NCBI GenBank assembly: GCA_023333565.1
Contig: JAJKFH010001908.1
Coordinates: 1-64,000 of the forward strand
Reading direction: 5' to 3'
DNA length: 64,000 nucleotides
DNA from: Puffinus mauretanicus
Lineage: Eukaryota; Chordata; Aves; Procellariiformes; Procellariidae
A model generated the notes under the pieces. It ran no database searches and had not been told where the DNA came from. It was given only the letters and a program-made list of their open reading frames with translations. Positions 1-7,690 of this stretch are shown piece after piece (the stretch's first letter is position 1; the number at the start of each line of letters is the position of its first letter). Both the position numbers and the translations under genes were made by a program.

Positions 1-99
1 TGTTTGAGATATTATTGAAGCCCCTCTAGTGCAAGTGCAAAGTTACAGTGGAAGTTTAAAGTCTTTTTAGCAACTTTTTTGTGCATGTGTGTATTGGAT

Positions 100-560
100 G
101 TCCATGTCCAGGTTTTTGCAGTGGGGAAGCTGCAGTGGTCTCTCTGAGGAGAGGCCAGGGGCTGCCCCATGTCACACACAGCTGGTTCCAGACAGTTCCA
201 GCCAGCTCCAACAGACCCACCACAGGACAGAGCTGAGCCCATCAGCCAAGCTGGTGGCACCTCTATGATAACACATTTAAGAAAAGGAGAAAATACTAGA
301 CAGCAGAAAGGAAAAGAAGTATAAGACACAACAGTGAAAGCACCAAGGTCAGAGAAGAAGGAGGCGGGGGAGGTGCTCCAGATGCTGCAGCAGAGATTAC
401 CCTGCAGCCTGTAGGAGAGACCACAGTGGAGCAGGTGTTTCCCTGCAGACCGTGGAGAAGTCCATGGTGGACCAGGTATCCATCCTGCAGCCCATGGAGG
501 ACCCCATGCCAGAGCAGGTGGATATTTCCTGACAGGAACTGTGGCCGGTGGAGAGCCCAC
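100..560. repeat. Left half of an old avian interspersed repeat, split by ERV1
   Basis: This segment is GC-richer than its surroundings and contains imperfect internal repeats of the type GGAGCAGG...CTGCAGCCCATGG, spaced about 30-70 bp apart (about 375-560). The same pattern resumes directly after ERV1, and removing ERV1 plus one CCCAC copy joins the halves smoothly (…GAGCCCAC / TCTGGAGCAGG…). The pattern resembles a common bird LTR-like interspersed repeat, but I cannot name the family. The open frames across it are not convincing genes. The left limit is approximate. Confidence 0.55.
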
Positions 561-1066
561 TGTCGTGGTTTAACCTGGCAGGCAGCCAAATACCACGCAG
601 CCGCTCACTCACTCCCCCCACCCCCAGCGGGACGGGGAGAGAATCGGAAGGGTAAGAGTGAGAAAAACTCGTGGGTTGAGATAAAGACAGTTTAATAGAA
701 CAGAAAAGGGATAAATAATGATAGAATATACAAAATGAGGGATGCACAATGCAATTGCTCACCACCCGCGCTGACCGATAACCAAGTAGCGATCGGTACT
801 TCCTGGATCACGCCTACTCTTCATATACTGAGCATGACATCACATGGTATGGAATACCCCATTAGCCAGCTGGGCTGGCTGTCCTGATCATGTTCCCTCC
901 CATCTTGTGTACCTAGCTCAGTCAGTAGGCATGGAGCTGTCCTTGGACTAGGAGGGCACTTAGCAACAACTGAAAACATCAGTGTGTTATCAACATTCTC
1001 CTCATACTAAATCCAAAACACAGTACTAGGAAGAAATTTAACCCTATCCCAGCCGAAACCAGGACA
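561..1066 (-). repeat. ERV1 3' LTR
   Basis: 506 bp, bounded by TGTCGTGG on the plus strand (CCACGACA in element sense) and GGACA/TGTCC. It abuts the CCCAC target copy at 556-560 and the polypurine tract at 1067. The CRE-like site at 835-842 reads TGACATCA in plus sense, a CpG-to-CpA change from the palindrome kept in the 5' LTR. Confidence 0.93.
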
Positions 1067-1498
1067 GTATCCACCCCTTATTCCATACCATTTACGTCGT
1101 GCTTAGGTCTCACATCTTTTTTTAATACATTTCAATTAACCACCACTATCTTTCTTTATATATACACATATATATATATATGCATGCACAGATATCATTC
1201 CCTTGGTCTATGGACTATCCCTCTAAAATGTCCACTGAGTTCATTTGGTCCATGACTTTGGGCTCCATCTGTTATAACAGTCTTTCAGGGCCGAAGAGAT
1301 GGTGTGCGGTGTTGGGCCATTGCATCCTGAAGCCAGTTCTCATTTCGGTACTGCTGCGCTCGTCCAGTTCTATCATCATTGCACTTTGCTCGGTTTCATC
1401 GGAGTTAGTTCATTCTTCACTAATCTGGGTGATTTTCACTGCTATACCACTGCTATATCATAGAAATAATGATATACAATATCATGTAACAGTTGACA
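1067..1498 (-). other. ERV1 non-coding 3' segment with polypurine tract
   Basis: This lies between the end of integrase and the 3' LTR. In element sense it ends with AATAAGGGGTGGATAC, a purine-rich tract directly before the LTR (1067-1082) that is the likely plus-strand primer. It includes a TA/CA dinucleotide run at about 1159-1185. The frames on either strand are not maintained between copies, so I see no env, accessory gene or dUTPase here. A short hydrophobic frame starts ATGATATTGTAT in the related ERV3 but stops after about 10 codons in this copy. Confidence 0.75.
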
Positions 1499-2391
1499 TC
1501 AAAATTCAGTTCCTTGGCTATTTTCACCCAAAATCAAATCCCCTTGAGGTACACACCAGACCTCCCCATCCTTTACCCACCAAGTGTACCCAGGTCCCTG
1601 AGCAAAAGCAATCCCACGGATGGGTTTTCCCTTGCCAGAGGCAGGAGTAACCCAGACTGTCTTCCCCAGCATATTTCTTATGTGCACAACAGGGACTTTA
1701 TCTCCATCTACAGTACGTAAGAGTCTTGATTGGGCAGGGCCAGCTCGATTGGCAGATCCCCTGGTATTGACTAACCAGGTGGCCTTTGCTAAATGTGTGT
1801 GTCCCAATGCTTGAATGTCCCACCACCCATTGCTCTCAACGTAGTCTTTAGCAGTCCATTGTATCGTTCGATTTTCCCAGAGGCTGGTGCATGGTAGGGG
1901 ATGTGATAGACCCACTCAATGCCGTGCTCTTTGGCCCAGGTGTCTATGAGGGTGTTTCGGAAGTGAGTCCCGTTGTCTGACTCAATTCTTTCTGGAGTGC
2001 CATGTCGCCATAGGACTTGGTTTTCAAGGCCCAGGATGGTGTTCCGGGCAGTGGCATGGGGCACAGGGTATGTTTCTAACCATCCGGTGGTTGCTTCCAC
2101 CATGGTGAGCACATAGCGCTTACCGTGTCGGGTTTGTGGGAGTGTGATATAATCAATCTGCCAGGCCTCCCCATATTTATATTTCAACCATCGTTCTCCA
2201 TACCAAAGAGGCTTTACTCGCTTGGCTTGTTTGATTGCAGCACACGTTTCACATTCGTGGATAACCTGTGCAATAGCGTCCATGGTTAACTCCACCCCTT
2301 GATCACGAGCCCATCTATACGTTGCATCTCTTCCTTGATGGCCTGAGGCGTCATGGGCCCACGAAGCTATAAATAATTTACCCTTATGTTG
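1499..2391 (-). pseudogene. pol: ERV1 integrase region (frameshifted)
   Basis: The domain joins viral cDNA ends to host DNA. In element order it shows an HHCC zinc-binding module (HDASGH, then CETC), the catalytic core with D in QIDYITLP, D in ESDNGTHF and E in GKIERYNG, and a C-terminal part ending LILGENS. All three catalytic acids are present. The frame is open from after the amber codon at 2392 down to about 1797. There an extra GT in a short GT run (about 1793-1802) shifts the frame, and the rest continues in the next frame to a stop at 1499. Compared with ERV2 this copy keeps a Trp codon and lacks the 4-nt duplication that break ERV2 and ERV3 near the zinc-binding module. A 6-nt in-frame loss lies near the C-terminus (WWVKDGE). 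Confidence 0.85.
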
Positions 2392-3240
2392 CTAGTCCAA
2401 ATCCACCTGAGCCACTTCAATCTTAGCAGCCTGGTCCACCTGCTGGTTATTTTGATGTTCCTCAGTGGCCCGACTCTTGGGCACGTGAGCATCTATGTGA
2501 CGTACTTTTACAACCAGGTTCTCTACTCGGGCAGCAATATTTTGCCACAATGCGGCAGCCCAGATGGGTTTACCTCTGCGCTGCCAGTTGTTCTGCTTCC
2601 ACTGCTGCAACCACCCCCACAGGGCATTTGCCACCATCCATGAGTCAGTATAGAGATAAAGTACTGGCCATTTTCCTCGTTCAGCAATGTCCAAGGCCAG
2701 CTGGATGGCTTTCACCTCTGCAAACTGGCTTGATTCACCTTCTCCTTCAGCAGTTTCTGCAACTTGGCGTATAGGACTCCATACCGCAGCTTTCCACCTC
2801 CGATGTTTTCCCACAAGGCAACAGGACCCATCAGTGAACAGGGCATATTGCTTCTTGTTTTCTGGTAGTTTATTATACAGTGGGGCCTCTTCAGCACGTG
2901 TCACCTCCTCCTCTGTGGATATGCCAAAATCTTTGCCTTCTGGCCAGTTTGTGATCACCTCCAAGATTCCTGGGCGACTGGGGTTTCCTATTCGGGCCCG
3001 TTGTGTGATCAGTGCGACCCACTTACTCCACGTAGCATCGGCTGCATGATGTGTAGAGGGGACCCTCCCTTTGAACATCCAGCCCAGCACCGGCAGTCGG
3101 GGTGCCAAGAGGAGCTGTGCTTCAGTACCAACCACTTCCGAAGCAGCTCGAATCCCTTCATATGCTGCCAATATCTCCTTCTCAGTTGGAGTGTAGCGGG
3201 CTTCGGATCCTCTGTATCCCCGACTCCAGAACCCTAAGGG
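2392..3240 (-). pseudogene. pol: ERV1 RNase H / connection region (bounded by stops)
   Basis: RNase H removes the RNA strand of the RNA-DNA hybrid during reverse transcription. The acidic residues sit in FTDGSC, SQFAEVKAI, LYTDSWM and HIDAH, in the usual order. The segment is in the same frame as the RT part, but is separated from it by a TGA at 3241-3243, where ERV2 has CGA (a CpG transition). It ends at a TAG at 2392-2394, where ERV2 has TGG. The ATG used by a naive caller at 3169-3171 is internal and not a real start. Part of the Gag-Pol precursor in an intact element. Confidence 0.85.
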
Positions 3241-4178
3241 TCAACCTCGAGTCTCCCCTGGGGCTTTCTGCCAGAGGCTCCAGGTAGGGCCATTCTCCCC
3301 GGCTGCGGTGTAGAGCACATTCTTTACATCTTGTCCTGCCCGGACTGGCCCAAGGGCTACTGCATGAACTATCTCCCGTTTAATTTGTTCAAAGGCTTGT
3401 TGTTGCTCAGGGCCCCATTTGAAATCGTTCTTCTTCCTGGTCACGTGATAGAGAGGGCTTACGATCTGACTGTAATTTGGAATATGCATTCTCCAAAAGC
3501 CCACAACGCCTAAGAAAGCTTGTGTTTCCTTTTTGCTAGTTGGTGGGGACATGGCTGTTATTTTGTTGATCACATCTGTTGGGATCTGACGATGTCCATC
3601 TTGCCATTTTATTCCTAAAAACTGGATCTCCTGTGCAGGTCCCTTGACCTTACTTTGTTTTATGGCAAAACCAGATTTCAGAAGGATTTGAATTATTTTC
3701 TTCCCTTTCTCAAAAACTTCTTCTGCTGTGTTGCCCCACACGATGATGTCATCAATGTATTGCAGGTGCTCTGGAGCCTCACCCTGTTCCAGTGCAGTGT
3801 GGATCAGTCCATGGCAAATGGTAGGGCTGTGTTTCCACCCCTGGGGCAGTTGGTTCCAGGTGTACTGGACGCCCCTCCAAGTGAAAGCAAAATGTGGCCT
3901 GCACTCTGCCGCCAAAGGGATGGAGAAGAAGGCATTAGCAATGTCAATTGTGGCGTACCATTTGGCTGCCTTTGACTCCAGTTCATATTGAAGCTCTAGC
4001 ATGTCCGGCACGGCAGCACTCAGTGGCGGCGTGACTTCGTTCAGGCCACAATAGTCTACTGTTAGTCTCCACTCTCCATTAGACTTTCTCACTGGCCATA
4101 TGGGACCGTTAAAGGGTGAGCGAGTCTTGCTGATCACTCCTTGGCTCTCCAGTCGACGAATCAGCTCATGGATGGGGA
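3241..4178 (-). pseudogene. pol: ERV1 reverse transcriptase region
   Basis: RNA/DNA-dependent DNA polymerase core of the element. It shows the fingers motif GEWRLTVDYCGLNEV, palm D in YATIDIANAFFSIPL, LPQGWKHSPTICHG and the catalytic YIDDI at 3748-3759. Then come the thumb (FLGIKWQDGHRQIP) and the connection (FLGVVGFWRMHIPNY, SPLYHVTRKK). The motif wording matches ERV-L class III polymerases. The frame is separated from protease by a 4-nt deletion near 4180 relative to ERV2 and ends in TGA at 3241-3243. The catalytic residues are intact, so loss of function comes from the flanking breaks. Confidence 0.9.
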
Positions 4179-4688
4179 TCAGTCTCGGTTGGTGCGATAT
4201 TGCCGCCGGTGCACTGTTGTGGTAGCGATTGGTACCTGCTGTTCTTCAACCCTCAGCAACCCCACAACAGAAGGGTCCTCCGAGAGACCAGGCAAGGTGG
4301 ACAGCTGTTTAATTTCCTCTGTCTCCAGGGCAGCTATACCAAAAGCCCACCGGTACCCTTTTGGGTCCTTGAAATACCCTCTCCTGAGGTAGCCTATGCC
4401 AAGGATGCACGGAGCCTCTGGGCCAGTCACAATGGGGTGCTTCTGCCACTCATTCCCGGTCAGGCTCACTTCGGCCTCCAATACAGTTAACTTTTGGGAT
4501 CCCCCTGTCACTCCAGAAATACAAATGGGTTCTGCCGCTTTATAGCCTGATGGCATCGGGGTACACTGTGCACCAGTGTCTACGAGAGCCTTATACTCCT
4601 GTGGCTCTGATGTGCCAGGCCATCGATTCCACACAGTCCAGTAAACCCAGTTGTCCCTTTCCTCCACCTGGCCGGAGGCAGGGCCCCT
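4179..4688 (-). pseudogene. pro: ERV1 protease region
   Basis: Retropepsin-type aspartic protease that matures the Gag and Gag-Pol precursors. The active site reads ALVDTGAQ and the flap/C-terminal part reads APCILGIGYLRRG. It follows the gag UAG (4689-4691) directly and in the same frame, so there is no need for its own start; the GTG at 4667 is only an open-frame artefact. The frame ends at 4179 because four bases present in ERV2 (in GACTCTCTGATC) are missing, creating a TGA. Otherwise the domain looks whole. Private differences from ERV2 include GIGYL for GIDYL. Confidence 0.88.
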
Positions 4689-4691
4689 CTA
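4614..4691 (-). promoter_or_regulatory. Candidate UAG readthrough signal at the gag-pro junction (ERV1)
   Basis: The gag stop TAG (4689-4691) is followed by a 10-nt spacer, then by a 5-bp stem CCTCC/GGAGG (4674-4678 with 4661-4665) with an 8-nt loop GGCCAGGT. The loop segment GCCAGG can pair with CCTGGC at 4614-4619, about 40 nt downstream, which gives an H-type pseudoknot. This arrangement resembles the UAG-spacer-pseudoknot of gammaretroviral gag-pol readthrough. The pairing was done by eye. Confidence 0.5.
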
Positions 4692-6620
4692 GTTCTGGTC
4701 ATAGTATCCATCTCTCACTTCGTGCAAACGTGAGTTAAGAATTTCTTCATTGCAATTACAGTCTAAAGTAAGATCAGCCCTTCTACTCTGTCGGGGGAAC
4801 TGTTCACTGGAAACTGGACCGTCGTGAGACAGGTTTTTCCTGAAAACTGGAGCAGCATTTTTCCTGGGAGAACCCCTTTGTGTGATTGTTTTTCCTTGCA
4901 ACTCACGTACACGTGCCTCTAGGATGAAGGTAGGTTTTCCATCCCACTGCCTCATGTCCTCTCCGTGGTCACGCAGGTAAAACCACAGGGTGCCCCGCGG
5001 TGTGTACTTTCTATATCCTCTCTCTTGAGGAGAAAAACTCTGACTCCTAATGGCTGAGATACTGGTCCATACAGGTGGCGAATAGGACATATCCTCTTTG
5101 AATTGCTGGAACTCCCGGGACAGTTTCTCCACAGCCGAGACAAGGGAGGAGGAGACAGTTTCTTCAAAATCCCGAAGTCTGCTAACCACTTCATCCACCG
5201 TTGGTGCTTCTTCCTCTTTCCAGGACAGTACGGCCAACGAACTGGCATACGATGCTGGTGCGCTCCGTACCAACTTCCGCCACATGGGTCGCATGCACTG
5301 GACGTCATCTGGATCTTTGGGTGTTCGGGCGTCGTCCAGGTCACTATAAACCATCTCCAGCACGCCTAGTTCTCTCAGGTACTGGATACCTCTCTCCATA
5401 GTGGTCCATTTGCCTAGGCGATATATAACATCTTCCTTGAAGGGATACCTTTCCTTCACGCCTGACAGCTGTCGCCTCCAGAGGCTGAGGACCTGTGTCC
5501 CTTTTCCAATTGCTTTGTCAATACCCGCTTCCCTAGCAAGGGATCCCAGGTGTTTGGCTTCCTTCCCCTCTAATTCCAGGCTACTGGCCCCATTATCCCA
5601 GCATCGGAGCAGCCAGGTGACAATATGCTCGCCTGGACGACGGCCGGAATCTTTCCGCATATCTCGCATCTCATTCAGGGATAAGGATTGGGTGGTTTCC
5701 GTCTCATTTATGAGTTCTTCCTCTTCCTCCTCCCCTCCTCGTGATAGCCCTGCTTTTCCATCATCCTTTTCTAAACGACCTGACTTCCGCCTCAAAGATT
5801 TCTTCTTCTGTACAGGGGCGACAGATACCAGCGACGTTTGGTCCTCTAGTTCAGCTGTAGTACCCGTCGCGAGGGTTTGGGTAGCTGCAGTGCCTGTCGC
5901 GGGGGTTGGAGTAACTGCAGTGACTGTTGCCGGGGTCTGAGTAGCCATAGTGGTTGTTGTGGGGGCTGAAGTAGCCACGGTGCCTGTCGCAGGGGTTTGA
6001 GTAGCCACAGTGGTTGTCGTGCGGGTTGAAGTAGCTACAGTGCCTGTCATGGGGGTTTGAGTAGTCACCGTGTCTGTTGCTGGGGTTGATCTCTGGACAG
6101 TATTCCTGAATAGTTGTTTAACTCTAAACAAGGCCTGAACCACATTCAGAAGACATAGCAATATGAACATGCTCGTTTGAACATCCCAAGGATATTCAAA
6201 ATTCTCGGGGAATATCGTGGACATCTTCATGAAGAGGATAGAAGAAAAAGGAGTTTCTGAAGATATGGAAGGGAAGGTGAACAAGTGGGAGAAAGTGTCC
6301 CATCCTGTCTCCCCACTAAATTCATCCTCTGAGGTGAAGACATAAGAAGTGTAATTATTAATAGTTTCCAAAAGATAGCTCCCGAAGAACAGGAATGATG
6401 GCAGTGCTGAGTACAGGCTCGTGACCAATAATTTTATCATAACATAAAGCCAGATCACACAGTATAGCAAAGCAATGACCTTAATCCATTTCCCAGAGAT
6501 GATCAACCCCACATACAAACTGATAATCAGCAGTATAGACAGCCAGTAAGGTGCTATATACCACAACTCCAAAAACAGATCCAAAAACTCTGAGAGCAAA
6601 TAAATCAACATTGTGAACAT
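4689..6620 (-). CDS. gag: ERV1 Gag with N-terminal multi-pass membrane domain and Thr-rich repeats
   Basis: An open frame of 643 codons from the first ATG after the leader (6618-6620) to TAG at 4689. Residues 27-43 and 46-70 are strongly hydrophobic, 72-84 less so, and a further segment at about 151-165 (FILLCLLNVVQALF) could also span a membrane. An N-glycosylation-type NYT lies at 89-91. Residues about 178-260 are Thr/Pro-rich imperfect 10-residue repeats of the type TGTVATQTPA. Next comes a basic then acidic linker (KKKSLRRKSGRLEKDD, GGEEEEEEL). From about 320 a capsid-like helical region follows (RRPGEHIVTWLLRCWDNG onward), then a basic tail. No CCHC zinc knuckle is present. A membrane-spanning N-terminus is not the usual Gag plan, where a myristoylated or basic matrix is the rule. 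The gene is kept open in ERV2 as well. Confidence 0.85.
   Translation of the reverse strand: MFTMLIYLLSEFLDLFLELWYIAPYWLSILLIISLYVGLIISGKWIKVIALLYCVIWLYVMIKLLVTSLYSALPSFLFFGSYLLETINNYTSYVFTSEDEFSGETGWDTFSHLFTFPSISSETPFSSILFMKMSTIFPENFEYPWDVQTSMFILLCLLNVVQALFRVKQLFRNTVQRSTPATDTVTTQTPMTGTVATSTRTTTTVATQTPATGTVATSAPTTTTMATQTPATVTAVTPTPATGTAATQTLATGTTAELEDQTSLVSVAPVQKKKSLRRKSGRLEKDDGKAGLSRGGEEEEEELINETETTQSLSLNEMRDMRKDSGRRPGEHIVTWLLRCWDNGASSLELEGKEAKHLGSLAREAGIDKAIGKGTQVLSLWRRQLSGVKERYPFKEDVIYRLGKWTTMERGIQYLRELGVLEMVYSDLDDARTPKDPDDVQCMRPMWRKLVRSAPASYASSLAVLSWKEEEAPTVDEVVSRLRDFEETVSSSLVSAVEKLSREFQQFKEDMSYSPPVWTSISAIRSQSFSPQERGYRKYTPRGTLWFYLRDHGEDMRQWDGKPTFILEARVRELQGKTITQRGSPRKNAAPVFRKNLSHDGPVSSEQFPRQSRRADLTLDCNCNEEILNSRLHEVRDGYYDQN
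5857..6088 (-). repeat. In-frame ~30-bp tandem repeats in ERV1 gag
   Basis: About eight imperfect copies of a unit near 30 bp (in plus sense GGGGTTTGAGTAGCCACAGT and variants), each coding ten residues. ERV2 has two more units (20 residues longer), so the array varies in length without breaking the frame. Alternate units differ (ATQTP and TPTP types), suggesting a 60-bp higher-order unit. Confidence 0.8.
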
Positions 6621-6706
6621 CGAGTACTAAACTGATATAATGAATGCTTATAACAAATTTGTTTTAACCCGTTTGGGTCAGATGTGTCGTTATCTGAACC
6701 CTTTGA

Positions 6707-6724
6707 GCCCCACGTTGGGCGCCA
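6707..6724 (-). other. ERV1 primer-binding site, tRNA-Lys1,2 type
   Basis: In element sense it reads TGGCGCCCAACGTGGGGC, the 18-nt complement of the 3' end of tRNA-Lys1,2 as used by several betaretroviruses, visna-type lentiviruses and spumaviruses. It lies 12 nt inside the 5' LTR (spacer GTCCTCTTTTTT), a longer gap than the usual 0-3 nt. Confidence 0.85.
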
Positions 6725-6736
6725 AAAAAAGAGGAC

Positions 6737-7255
6737 TGTCGTGGTTTAACCTGGCAGGCAGCCAAATACCATGCAGCCGCTCACTCACTCCCCCCACCCC
6801 CAGCGGGACGGGGAGAGAATCGGAAGGGTAAGAGTGAGAAAAACTCGTGGGTTGAGATAAAGACAGCTTAATAGAACAGGAAAAGAGGGGAAAATAATAA
6901 TGATAATGATAAAATATACAAAATGAGTGATGCACAATGCAATTGCTCACCACCTGCGCTGACTGATAACCAAGTAGCGATCGGTACTTCCTGGATCACG
7001 CCTACCGTTCATATACTGAGCATGACGTCACATGGTATGGAATACCCCATTAGCCAGCTGGGCTGGCTGTCCTGATTATGTTCCCTCCCATCTTGTGTAC
7101 CTAGCTCAGTCAGTAGGCACGGGAGCTGTCCTTGGACTAGGAGGGCACTTAGCAACAACTGAAAACATCAGTGTGTTATCAACATTCTCCTCATACTAAA
7201 TCCAAAACACAGCACTAGGAAGAAATTTAACCCTATCCCAGCTGAAACCAGGACA
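6737..7255 (-). repeat. ERV1 5' LTR
   Basis: 519 bp, ending at the CCCAC target copy (7256-7260). It holds a full CRE palindrome TGACGTCA at 7023-7030 and, in element sense, a TATTAAGC stretch at about 6867-6874 where other copies keep the ATTAAA polyadenylation-like signal. It is the promoter-side LTR because transcription runs leftward. Confidence 0.92.
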
Positions 7256-7690
7256 CCCACTCTGGAGCAGGTTTATCCTGAAGGACTGCAGCCCATGAGA
7301 AGGACTCACACTGGAGCAGGGAAAAGTATGAAGAAGAAGGAGCGGCAGAGAAGAACAGTTATGAACTGACCACATCCCCATCCCCTCTGTGCTGCTTGGG
7401 GTGTGGGGGAGGATGCAGATGAGTTGGGAGTAAAGGAGTGATGTGGAGACTGAAAAAAAGTGGGGGCAGGGGTAAGGTGTTGTTTTAATTTGTCTTTATT
7501 TTTCACCATCAGCTTTATTTTAATTGGTAATTAATTACATTAATTTTCCCCAAGTCAAGTCTGTTTTGCCAGGGATGGTAATTGGTTACTAATCTCCCTG
7601 TCTTTATCTTGACCCATGAATTTTTTTGTCTTATTTTCTCCCCTTGTCCTCTTGAGGAGGACGAGTGAGAGAGAGAGCAGCTCGGTGGAC
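7256..7690. repeat. Right half of the old interspersed repeat, split by ERV1
   Basis: It continues the pattern at 100-560 (TCTGGAGCAGG, CTGCAGCCCATG) and then changes to a T-rich stretch with CTGTCTTTATCTTGACCCATGA and a GA-rich block (GAGGAGGACGAGTGAGAG). This looks like the R/U5-side of an old LTR. The first five bases are the right CCCAC target copy. The end near 7690 is approximate; beyond it the sequence becomes ordinary AT-rich DNA. Confidence 0.5.

Larger units (their letters stand above)
561..7255 (-). mobile_element. ERV1: full-length ERV-L-like provirus, degraded pol
   Basis: A complete provirus on the minus strand. It has LTRs at both ends with TG...CA termini, and the 5-bp target duplication CCCAC lies at 556-560 and 7256-7260. 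Reading along the minus strand the order is 5' LTR, tRNA-Lys-type primer site, gag, UAG, protease, RT, RNase H, integrase, non-coding tail, polypurine tract and 3' LTR. The RT, connection and integrase motifs (LPQGWKHSPTICHG, YIDDI, FLGVVGFWR) are of the ERV-L/class III type, and the 5-bp duplication agrees. No env or dUTPase frame lies between integrase and the LTR. Gag is open (643 codons), while pro-pol carries two frameshifts and two nonsense codons. The LTRs differ at roughly a dozen or more positions by eye, so the insertion is not very recent. Confidence 0.93.

Noticed and set aside
12..765. Overlapping frames of 89-182 codons on both strands
   Set aside because: They cover the old interspersed repeat and the ERV1 LTR and are Pro/Ser/Trp-rich translations of repeat sequence; no gene support.
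1067..1498. Possible env or accessory gene before the 3' LTR
   Set aside because: No frame is shared among ERV1, ERV2 and ERV3, and the longest candidates are on the antisense strand.
5401..5940. A 179-codon antisense frame, also 179 codons in ERV2 (38945-39484) and ERV3 (55407-55946, 61583-62122)
   Set aside because: It lies opposite gag, and its equal length follows from gag conservation and the repeat array. It has no domain, and its start is simply the first ATG on that strand. I treat it as a shadow frame.
7500..7690. Possible extension of the ERV1 5' LTR
   Set aside because: The LTR ends at 7255 with the CCCAC target copy right after it; the later LTR-like U5 motif belongs to the older repeat.
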